DNA from: Gracilimonas sp964505215
GTDB taxonomy: Bacteria; Bacteroidota; Rhodothermia; Balneolales; Balneolaceae
DNA length: 64,000 bases
Direction: 5' to 3'
NCBI GenBank assembly: GCA_964505215.1
Contig: CAZDGU010000006.1
Span: forward strand, 118,023-182,022
In this document: piece by piece, positions 37,733 through 45,045 of the stretch
How the letters are laid out: each line of letters opens with the position of its first letter
Numbering within the stretch: the first letter of the stretch is position 1
Made by a program: the position numbers and the translations under genes
Notes under the pieces: generated by a model
The model's database searches: none
What the model was told of the DNA's origin: nothing
The model's input: only the letters and a program-made list of their open reading frames with translations

Positions 37733-38620
37733 CTACAAATCCAGGCTTCCTTGCTCGCCAATGGCCGGTATTTTTAAATCCGTATCCAGTTCTTCGTTTA
37801 GTTTTTTAATGAAGTGAGCCGCGAGTTGAGGGGATTCCTGCTCCACATTTTGGTGTACAAAAAAGTAGAGGTTTTCCAGTCCTTGATCTTTCCAAACCTT
37901 GAGCCGTTCAACCCAATCATCCAGTCGCTGATAATCGCTTTCATGGTTTGCGCCAACGTAGCGGATAAAAGCAGCGGGCGAGGTCATCCGCATGTCCATT
38001 AAATCCCGGCGTCCGGCCGTATCCACAAGCACGTTAGCCACATTATGTTCCTCAAAAAGCTGATACACCTGATTGGCTACGTGAGCATCGTTAAACCAGT
38101 CGGTGTGCCTGAGCTCGATGGCCAGCGGAATATCATCCGGCCAAATTTCAACCAGATGCTGCACGCGGTCAAAATCTTTAGGTTTGAAATCATCCCGAAG
38201 CTGAAGGAAAATCATTTCGAGCTTTTCTCCAAAACCACGCATCCCATGCAGATAATCTTCCAAAGAAGAGTCAATATTTTTGAGTCGCTTAAAATGACTG
38301 ATACCATTCACCACTTTTGGAAAAAACTTAAAAGAATCTGGTGTTTTATTACTCCAGGTTTCTGCCTGTTCCGGTCCATACGTGCGGTAGTGGGTGGCAT
38401 TCAGTTCAATGGAGTTAAATTGCCGGGCATAATAGGTGAGTTCATCTTTGGTGCCGCGCGGATAAAATCCCTTTAAATCCTTTCTGTTCCATTTGGCGCA
38501 GCCTACATACGCATCAAATCCGTTTCCGCCTTTTTGTTGCAATATTTTTTGGGTATCGTGGTGATCGACAGGTAAGGTAAAATCAATTTCAGCGGGATTA
38601 CTGACTTTTCCGAATTTCAT
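37733..38620 (-). CDS. DUF72 (YecE-like) domain protein
   Basis: The 295-residue soluble TIM-barrel-like protein shows the DUF72 pattern: YVGCAKWNRKDLKGFYPRG, then QFNSIELNATHYRTYG, SFKFFPKVVNGISHFKRL, LAIELRHTDWF and YFFVHQN. Family members have no established activity; DNA repair-related suggestions exist without proof. It is monocistronic and upstream of tmRNA on the opposite strand. Confidence 0.88.
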   Translation of the reverse strand: MKFGKVSNPAEIDFTLPVDHHDTQKILQQKGGNGFDAYVGCAKWNRKDLKGFYPRGTKDELTYYARQFNSIELNATHYRTYGPEQAETWSNKTPDSFKFFPKVVNGISHFKRLKNIDSSLEDYLHGMRGFGEKLEMIFLQLRDDFKPKDFDRVQHLVEIWPDDIPLAIELRHTDWFNDAHVANQVYQLFEEHNVANVLVDTAGRRDLMDMRMTSPAAFIRYVGANHESDYQRLDDWVERLKVWKDQGLENLYFFVHQNVEQESPQLAAHFIKKLNEELDTDLKIPAIGEQGSLDL

Positions 38621-38748
38621 ATATTTGTTATTGATTATTGGTTAGTTAGGGACAGCCAATATAATGAATAACCCATACTTTTTAGTAGTGATCTATTGCA
38701 ATAAAGTGCTAAAGATTTCGTATATTGTAGGCAGTTCATTGACGTATT

Positions 38749-39113
38749 GGGGGTGTTCTGGATTCGACGGGTTGAGTATCACCGTTGGTTGCGTGTCGAG
38801 ATTGTCCAATGATTCTCGTAACAACAATCATTATGGAACAAAAGTAATTGACAATAATTACTCATACCGCTTAGCAGCATAGACTGACTGAGCCGATCCG
38901 CCGGTTAAGTGCCTATCATTGCCGGCCCGATCGTCATACAAGATAGGATAGCGTTAAGGTGCTTTCTGTCGCTTTAACGTAAAACCATAACAGAATAGTT
39001 TGAAGTCGCTTAGGTACTGGGCTCGGCTTCAGGCGAATGTCAATCAGTGCCTACACATGTAGATGCTAACAGGTCTACCTTCTCGGACCGGGGTTCAACT
39101 CCCCGCACCTCCA
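38749..39113 (+). ncRNA. ssrA: Transfer-messenger RNA (tmRNA)
   Basis: The 5' end GGGGGTG followed by TTCTGGATTCGACGGG is diagnostic. The 3' end has a T-arm CGGGG-TTCAACT-CCCCG and the strand CACCTCC, which pairs with the 5' end in a 7-bp acceptor stem (one G-U); the discriminator is A. The next bases are CAA, so CCA must be added post-transcriptionally. The tag reading frame ends NNYSYRLAA followed by TAG at 38880-38882; the resume codon is uncertain, and the frame could extend back to an RNNNHYGTKVID stretch. It rescues stalled ribosomes with SmpB; RNase R is also encoded in this window. The 3' end of ssrA is a common integration site. Confidence 0.95.
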
Positions 39114-39129
39114 CAATACATTTTATACC

Positions 39130-39167
39130 AAAGCCGAAGTGTCTTTAAAGCGCTTCGGCTTTTTTTG
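39130..39167 (+). terminator. Intrinsic terminator of tmRNA
   Basis: A 10-bp stem AAAGCCGAAG/CTTCGGCTTT (39130-39139 with 39153-39162) is followed by a T run, 16 bp after the tmRNA 3' end. Confidence 0.9.
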
Positions 39168-39785
39168 TCCGTGAATTTTTTGGGTGATATTTTTCATGAA
39201 TTAGATTATTTGCCTCAACACCGAGACCCATCCTTGTTCCTTCCCTAACGCGCAGGCGCGCCAAGGAAGGAGACGCTTTGGTTGGTTTGTGGGTTGGTTT
39301 TGCTGTAATACCGGAATTGATATTTTTTGGGCCTATTGTGGCCCAATTTGCAAAACTTCTTACCAACGCAACCATCACATTCATCTTAAATATCACACCC
39401 ATCACAGTCCACAACGCGCGCAGGAGCTGCGCACGCTTCGAGGTTGTTTCATCAGAGTTTGTAAGGAGAACCTGCGAGCGTCCGGCGGTCCTCGCAGCGT
39501 TCGGGTTGAAAGCAAGTAAGCAGGCTGTCTGACAGCAGATTCAAAATCGCAGAGCCATCATCCGTTCATTTTGTTGATAAAAAGATAAACTCATTGATTA
39601 ATTGGAAGGAACTGTTATTTTAGCAGGGTAGGGTACACGGTACAAATTCCCTCGCAATTACTGGGTACTATACGAACAGCTGTTCGGGTAACATCCCAAA
39701 TAAACCGAAAAAGCAGGTATGTTGGTACTGAGCATAGGCAGTTCTCGTTCGTGCTAAAAATCTGTGTTTCGGATAATATTATGTT
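39168..39785. repeat. Region C: intergenic repeat and left edge of the cassette island
   Basis: No credible gene. About 39211-39380 matches region D (42868-43035) in the same orientation. Its nested hairpin has the outer frame CCTTCC...GGAAGG (39239-39244 with 39265-39270) and inner stem GCGC/GCGC. Further right are CTGCGAG/CTCGCAG (39472-39497), CTGTC-T-GACAG (39525-39535) and a perfect 14-bp palindrome CGAACAGCTGTTCG (39673-39686). The last 100 bp before the lipoprotein gene would contain its promoter or the preceding att site. Confidence 0.65.
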
Positions 39786-39789
39786 ATGC
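39783..39789 (+). other. Left core recombination site of an integron-like cassette
   Basis: GTTATGC overlaps the start codon of the lipoprotein gene. It is the exact reverse complement of GCATAAC at 40205-40211, the first box of the attC-like site behind that gene. In a circularised cassette these two boxes pair as R' and R''. Confidence 0.6.
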
Positions 39790-40205
39790 TACTCCTTATG
39801 CAAAAATTTATCCTCATACTTATTACTTTTCTGTTAGCTGGCTGTAATAAAGAAATTTATGAAACGGGCTCTCATATTTTACTACCACCTCTAGAGGTGA
39901 AGTTTTCATCTATCGACTTTGATCCAAAATCAAAAGTAATAGTATTAAAAGGTGAAATTTTTGATGGATTTAAAAAACAAAGTCTTTACGATTTAGACTA
40001 TTTAAAATATCACTCGGTGTTTGCAAGAATCGGCAAATATGATGGTATTAATAATGAATGGCAGGTGGAAAGAGTTGATTCAATTAATACTAAATATTTC
40101 ACTATCACTGACACATTATCTGGTGATGAAGTATTGCAATTTTATGCATTTGCATATGAGCCAGATAAGTATGAAATCGGAAAATTAGTAGAAATATTTC
40201 AGTAG
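39786..40205 (+). CDS. Small lipoprotein, integron-cassette gene of unknown function
   Basis: The 139-residue protein has a lipoprotein signal (FILILITFLLAGC). The mature part is Asp/Lys/Tyr-rich and beta-like (FSSIDFDPKSKVIVLKGEIFDGFKKQ; YYAFAYEPD-like end). No family is recognised. An alternative ATG lies 12 bp downstream (MQKF) and would give an equally good signal. The start codon overlaps a GTTATGC core site and the stop codon's last base begins an attC-like element, which is the tight packing typical of integron gene cassettes. It is AT-rich compared with the surrounding chromosome, consistent with transfer. Confidence 0.75.
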   Translation: MLLLMQKFILILITFLLAGCNKEIYETGSHILLPPLEVKFSSIDFDPKSKVIVLKGEIFDGFKKQSLYDLDYLKYHSVFARIGKYDGINNEWQVERVDSINTKYFTITDTLSGDEVLQFYAFAYEPDKYEIGKLVEIFQ

Positions 40206-40327
40206 CATAACAAGCGCATCAACTGGGGACGCGGCCGCGGCGTTGGTTTCCGGTATTGCTTGTTAGGAAATTTTAGCCGTTTATTAATTCATAATCTCCG
40301 CGCCCGTTATGCGCAGGGTCGTTAGTG
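40205..40327 (+). repeat. attC-like recombination site behind the cassette lipoprotein
   Basis: Element boxes read in order: R'' GCATAAC (40205-40211), L'' GCGCATCAAC (about 40214-40222), an imperfect stem GGGGACGCGG pairing with CCGCGCCC (about 40299-40305), L' GTTATGCGC (40306-40314) and R' GTTAGTG (40321-40327). L'' and L' are complementary except for one extra base, the asymmetry that gives integrase its extrahelical base. The length (about 123 bp) matches long VCR-like attC sites. A second internal pairing, TAACAAGC with GCTTGTTA, also exists (40208-40265). The region is much more GC-rich than the neighbouring genes. The structure is seen; integrase activity on it is inferred. Confidence 0.65.
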
Positions 40328-40405
40328 GGCTAAATAACTTAACCGTTAATCTTCATTTTTTTAATTAATACCTTGACTTGAATAAATAATTATGAAATAA
40401 ATATT

Positions 40406-41698
40406 ATGAACTACATAGAAAGAGTAGAAATATTAGGATTTTGGGGAGACAAAACTGTAGATATCTCATTCAAGGAAAAAGAAAACTTTCTTATTGGAGT
40501 AAATGGTTCTGGAAAAACTACAATAATAAATTTAATTGCAGCGACTCTTGAAGCTGATTTTTATACACTTGATCGTTTCCAGTTTGATAAGATAACTCTT
40601 CATTTGAGAAATAAAGAGGACAAAAGAAAAAAACCATTTATTGAAGTTATTAAAGAGGATAACTTAAAAACTCCGTATCAAAATATATTATTTAGGGTAC
40701 AAAAAAGTCATAATGAAGAACCTTTTGAGTTATATCTAGATGATCTTGAGGAAGAACATCTTTATAGGTACTCAAGAGAGGAAATGTTTTATCGAATTCG
40801 CAATAAACAAGTTCACAATAAGGACCTATACTCCGTACTAAGTTCTTTGTTTAATGTTAATTGGCTTTCAATACACAGGTATAAAACAAACTTTAGAAGA
40901 AGAGAAGAAAGAAGCCATGAGTCTTTGGTTGACCAGAAGCTGAATGAATTTTCTAATAATTTATTAAAATATTTATCCCAACTAAATAGAAGGGCCGGTG
41001 AAGAAACTGATAAATTTCAAAAATTTATTTTCCTTTCTTTATTGTCAGAAGTTGGTATGGAACGACTACTAAGTAGTTCTGAAATAATTAATATTGAAAA
41101 AGAAAAGGAATCTCTATATCAAATTTTTGATCTATTTAAACTTGAAGAGAAAGAGTACAAGGGCAAGCTAGATAGTTATTTTAAATCTTATAAAAAAGCT
41201 GTTGACAATGTTACCAATAAAGATATCAAAGTAAGTGATATAGAATATTTGATAGGTATTAGAAGAATTCATTCTGTTGTTCAAGAGTGGAATAAATTAG
41301 TTAAAAAACAATCAGCTATATATAGATTCAAAGACACTTTTTTAGAGGTAATTAATGAACTATTAAAAAGAAAGGAATTAGTTATTGATGAAAAAAATGA
41401 GCTCAAAGTAAAAACGCAAAGCGGTAAAATTCTTTCATTGGAACAACTTTCTTCTGGAGAAAAACAGCTATTAATTATTCTTGGTGAAACCTTATTACAG
41501 CAATCAAATCCTCACATTTATATTGCTGATGAACCTGAATTATCACTTCATATAGATTGGCAGGAAAAGCTTGTGAGTAGTTTAAAGCAGTTAAATCCAA
41601 ATTCCCAAATAATTTTTGCAACGCATTCACCAGATATTGTGAGCCACTTCGATAAATCTGTAATTAAAATTGAAAATCATATCGAAGATGGCTTTTAA
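40406..41698 (+). CDS. AAA/ABC-type ATPase, AriA-like anti-phage protein
   Basis: The 430-residue protein has Walker A GVNGSGKT (31-38, Lys37), a long central helical region, ABC signature LSSGEKQ (near 348), Walker B IYIADEPELSLH (near 370-382) and H-loop FATHSPDIVSHF (near 400-410). This is the AAA_15/AAA_21 (OLD/RecF-like) architecture. It overlaps the next gene by 11 bp, which encodes a DUF4435/TOPRIM-like protein. That gene order and those sizes match the two-gene PARIS system, in which AriA senses a phage anti-restriction protein and releases AriB. Alternatives are other OLD-like ATPase plus nuclease pairs (Gabija, Septu, RloAB); the partner lacks HNH or UvrD features. The genes are strikingly AT-rich. 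Confidence 0.75.
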   Translation: MNYIERVEILGFWGDKTVDISFKEKENFLIGVNGSGKTTIINLIAATLEADFYTLDRFQFDKITLHLRNKEDKRKKPFIEVIKEDNLKTPYQNILFRVQKSHNEEPFELYLDDLEEEHLYRYSREEMFYRIRNKQVHNKDLYSVLSSLFNVNWLSIHRYKTNFRRREERSHESLVDQKLNEFSNNLLKYLSQLNRRAGEETDKFQKFIFLSLLSEVGMERLLSSSEIINIEKEKESLYQIFDLFKLEEKEYKGKLDSYFKSYKKAVDNVTNKDIKVSDIEYLIGIRRIHSVVQEWNKLVKKQSAIYRFKDTFLEVINELLKRKELVIDEKNELKVKTQSGKILSLEQLSSGEKQLLIILGETLLQQSNPHIYIADEPELSLHIDWQEKLVSSLKQLNPNSQIIFATHSPDIVSHFDKSVIKIENHIEDGF

Positions 41699-42545
41699 GA
41701 GAACTGTATCTGGAATTGCGAATCAAAGTTTGTTCCACAATGTAGATTTTGTGGTTTTTGTAGAAGGTGGAACAAATAGCTTTTCAAAAGAGGAGGTAGA
41801 AGATAACAATTACAATGAAGAGTCAGACGATATAATATTCTGGGAACGAATTTTTGAGAAATATAAAACTAATGTAAGCTTAAAATTTAAAGCGGTAGGC
41901 TCAAAATCTACAGCAATTAAAATTGCCGAAGATATTGCAAAAAATAATATTTCGACAGCATATGTAGCAATGGACAAAGAGTTTGATGATATCATAGGCA
42001 AAAAGCTGAACTCTAAAAATGTCCTCTATACATATGGCTATAGTTGGGAAAATGATGCCCTAAGCAAAGATCTAATTAAGGAATTATTAGATGACCTAAC
42101 GGCTAGATCAGTCGATAAATCACTTGTATACGAACCTTATCAAAATTTTATAAAAGACCTTAAAATAAGTGTCTATGCTGATGGTTATCAGTTTTCTAAA
42201 TCTGATTCTTTCTTTCCGAGAAAGGGTTATATGAGGTGCATCAATTGTGATCTAAAAAAGCCTCCGAAATTAAAAAAAGACGAAATTGACAAACTTATTA
42301 CTAAGTATAATTTAAATAAATCAACTCTTTATAGTTTTGGAAACAGACATTCAATAAATACAGAAAAACATTGCTATGGGCATCTTTTAGCTGATTTTTG
42401 TAGCCATCTTATTAGGTACATTCTTAAAAAGATATTCAAACTACAACCAGTAGATAAAGAAATAATAAAGCGATTAGTTCTAGGAAAGTTTATAAAGTTT
42501 TTTAGCAAGGACAAGGATCGGTATTATAATCAACTCTTTACCTAA
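41688..42545 (+). CDS. DUF4435/TOPRIM-like effector, AriB-like
   Basis: The 285-residue protein starts at the ATG at 41688; a TTG 18 bases upstream is less likely. The N-terminus VDFVVFVEGG places Glu26 at the TOPRIM catalytic-Glu position. VAMDKEFDD (Asp96, Asp100) supplies the acidic pair, and YTYGYSWENDALS fits the conserved SxEN segment of DUF4435. DUF4435 proteins are the AriB toxins of PARIS, TOPRIM nucleases that act on tRNA after release from AriA. A central CINCDLKKPP segment and late His/Cys residues are present but no clear zinc site. The 11-bp overlap with the ATPase gene implies equal expression. Family assignment is by motif only. Confidence 0.65.
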   Translation: MAFKRTVSGIANQSLFHNVDFVVFVEGGTNSFSKEEVEDNNYNEESDDIIFWERIFEKYKTNVSLKFKAVGSKSTAIKIAEDIAKNNISTAYVAMDKEFDDIIGKKLNSKNVLYTYGYSWENDALSKDLIKELLDDLTARSVDKSLVYEPYQNFIKDLKISVYADGYQFSKSDSFFPRKGYMRCINCDLKKPPKLKKDEIDKLITKYNLNKSTLYSFGNRHSINTEKHCYGHLLADFCSHLIRYILKKIFKLQPVDKEIIKRLVLGKFIKFFSKDKDRYYNQLFT

Positions 42546-43421
42546 CTAATTAGGCCACTAACATCTTTAAAAAGGATAATGTCAAGGGCCTATAGTTTTC
42601 CCACCGTAGATGTTACGTTCTCATTAAATTGTTTCAGCATGCTACCTGTATGCACCTGCTAATGGCTTGGTTGGCATCCTTTAATAATCGTCGGACCATT
42701 TCAAAACTTGTTCGTACAGTTTAGCCCAATTCATTGGTCTGACGATAAATTTAACTTTTGCGAGGTGTGATTATGCAGAATCGTATTGGCTATGTAAACC
42801 GCCGAAGCAATCTCGGAAATGTGGTTGCCTATTTTATCAAGGGGTGTCTTGGTTCTATTTGCCTGCCCTCAACACCAAAACCCATCCTTATTCCTTACCT
42901 AATCCCGCTGTTGCGGGACCAAGGAAGGAGACGCTTTGGTGGAATTGTGAGTTGGTTCGCTGCAAAGCCGGGATTGACAGCTTTAGTGCCAATTATGGCT
43001 TTATCTGAAAACTTTCTCACCAACGCGTCCTCTTTCCTTGCGGCGGTAGCTAAGGTTTGGAAATTTATTTAGGTGAGCCGGAGCCCCGAGTTTCGGGATA
43101 AAGCCGAGACAGAGATAGGGTCTTGCCGGATTGGGAGAAATTGGTGATGCCCATCAGGAATTAAAAGAATAGAAAAGGTTTACAGGTAAGCCGGAGCCCC
43201 AAATCTCGGGATAAAGCCAAGACAGAGAAAGGTTTTTTTAATGGGCTAAGAACTTTATACCAATGGATTCACAGTATCTTTAATTTATTCGTGTACGAAG
43301 CGGAGTACAAAATTCAGATTTCGAGTGGGATCATCGGAAGAGAAAACAGGAGCTTTAGCTCTTTACTTTACAACTTCCGAATCTCCGCACTTCGAAATCT
43401 ATGGCTTATTTTCTTTTGTGA
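42546..43421. repeat. Region D: right edge of the island with repeats and a possible degenerate attC
   Basis: No credible gene. CACTAAC (42556-42562) right after the AriB-like stop is the exact reverse complement of GTTAGTG at 40321-40327, and TAACATC/GATGTTA (42559-42565 with 42609-42615) could close a degenerate attC. Then come TCGTCGGACCA/TGGTCTGACGA (42688-42745), the copy of region C (42868-43035) with inner stem CCCGC/GCGGG (42904-42917), and two 50-bp direct repeats (43072-43121 and 43185-43234). The 104-codon frame at 42758-43072 lies in this repeat and is not accepted as a gene. Confidence 0.65.
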
Positions 43422-44620
43422 TCAGTAGTAGGTGCTGAAACCGAACATAATAGCTCCGTAGCGCTCATACGGATTGTTCATCACGTCTCTTTGCCACTGC
43501 TGCTTGTAGTTGATTCTAAATACCGTTTGGGAAGTGGGCCTAAAACTGATTGAAGGAGTAAACGCCCACAATTCATCCCCAATATTTGTTCCGGTTTGCC
43601 TGAACGTTCCCACGTTCCAGTCAACATGATCTACGCGCAGGGCTACGTTTAAGGTAGCATTTTCCCAGCCCATAAAGCTTGTGCGCAGTACGGGCTGAAC
43701 TACATCAACGAAAAACCCAAACTGCTTATCGCCAAACTGCTGGGTGTAGGTTTCAGGGACATCCACCAAAACCTGAGCGGCTTCACCCACAATATAAGTA
43801 CCTGTTTTTCGAATGGTAGTGTTGAAGTCGATGGCAAAAACATCCAGCCGCCTTTTATCGTCCAGCTGCATATCGTCTTCTTCGTACGTATTAAAAATTC
43901 CACCCATATAAGAGAAGCCGATTTCACCTATGTTTCTATTTTTGATGGCAAATTTACCGGTAAGTAGCGGTTCGCCGTTGTTGCTTTCTTCAAAACGTCC
44001 GGCATTTTGTTTGGAAGCCGGCAGAAAGGTTTTGTCTTCCTCATTGTCTATGATGCTGTCGTCAAAGCCGTTGGACAAGTAGGCTTCGTATCCGAAAATC
44101 CAGTTCCTTTTGTAGGTTTTGCCATAAATCCCAAATCCGGGATTCGACCATGTTGCAGGCAGCATATTTACGGCCATTTCGGGGCGATCTACAAATTCCC
44201 ATTTGGTCCGTCGTGGTTTTCGTTGAAAGCTCCAATGGGATTCATAATAATTCCACCTCTGAAATTAAAAGCGGGGTGAATGGTAGCATCAAGGGCGGCA
44301 AATTCGATATTGATATCCTGCCCGCCTTCCTCAAACTCAATCTCCGACATAAACATAGTTAATCGCCGGGCTTGAAATGAGTAGCCTTCGTTTACGCCTT
44401 CTTCTCCATCGTAAATTACGTTAGCTTCCAAATAACCGCCCACCGCAACCGGCATTTTTTGGGCTGATAAAAATGGACGATCATACACTGCATCCATATT
44501 CATTTTGGTTGATGACGTGTCTTCGTCTGCCGTATTTTTGGCTGTTTGTTGAGCCCGGGCCATGCCGGAAAGCCCGATGTATAAAAATAGTGCTATAAAT
44601 AATTTATGATAAGTAAACAT
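43422..44620 (-). pseudogene. Outer-membrane porin interrupted by a 1-bp frameshift
   Basis: Two adjacent reading frames (44189-44620 and 43422-44177) together make one porin of about 398 residues. It has a signal peptide (FIALFLYIGLSGMARAQ), a beta-barrel beginning VGGYLEANVIYD and a C-terminal aromatic end (IMFGFSTYY). The first frame ends at GPNGNL. Inserting one A in the run at 44202-44204 restores GPKWEFVDRPEMAVNML, the sequence expected across the junction, with no other damage. Either a real recent inactivation, phase variation at a 3-4 nt run, or a base-calling error. It overlaps the Rieske gene by 17 bp and follows it in an operon with a di-haem protein. Confidence 0.8.
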
Positions 44621-45044
44621 AGATATTTTCGTTGTCAGAGTCGGTTTTAAAAAGGGTTAGGTTTTCTTCTGCGGGACCTTCTAATACCTGGCCTTCAATG
44701 CTAAATTCACTCCCGTGACAAGGGCATGAATAGATGCCGCCTCCCACGTTTAATTCGCATCCGCGGTGGGTACACTTCAGCAGAGAGGCGATATATTTTT
44801 CGTCTGTTTTGCGATACAGGCTTATTGGAAAACCTAATTCAGGAATATTCAGAAGCACATATTTTCTATAGCTTTCTTTGTCTTTTTTAACTTCAATAAA
44901 CTCTGACTTTGAAACGATTAGAGTATTTTCGTCACGCTTCACTTCAGCATAATATATTGAAGCACAGGAGCTTAGAAATATGGAGGCGGTAGGGATGGCT
45001 AACATCGCGCAACCGCATTTTTTTAAAAATTCTCGACGTTCCAT
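44604..45044 (-). CDS. Rieske [2Fe-2S] lipoprotein
   Basis: The 146-residue protein has a signal peptide with lipobox cysteine 27 (FLSSC). The Rieske cluster ligands are visible: CTHRGC (91-96) and CPCHGS (107-112). The cluster transfers single electrons; this protein is short and is not a bc1/b6f Rieske subunit by context. It lies 1 bp after the di-haem gene and overlaps the porin gene, suggesting a periplasmic or outer-membrane redox module. Confidence 0.88.
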   Translation of the reverse strand: MERREFLKKCGCAMLAIPTASIFLSSCASIYYAEVKRDENTLIVSKSEFIEVKKDKESYRKYVLLNIPELGFPISLYRKTDEKYIASLLKCTHRGCELNVGGGIYSCPCHGSEFSIEGQVLEGPAEENLTLFKTDSDNENIYVYLS

Positions 45045-45045
45045 C

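Noticed and set aside
39278..39532. Open frames of 76-84 codons after tmRNA
   Set aside because: They lie in repeat region C and the frame is not kept in the copy at 42.9 kb.
40208..40265. A shorter attC-like site closed by TAACAAGC/GCTTGTTA
   Set aside because: It gives a good outer stem but does not explain the L'' and L' boxes or the match with the left core site; the longer site to 40327 explains all boxes.
42758..43072. 104-codon open frame
   Set aside because: It lies inside a dispersed intergenic repeat (copy of region C), translates through hairpins and shows no domain or signal.
39106..43421. Duplicated tmRNA 3' end as attR of a genomic island
   Set aside because: No second copy of the ssrA 3' sequence was found downstream in the window.
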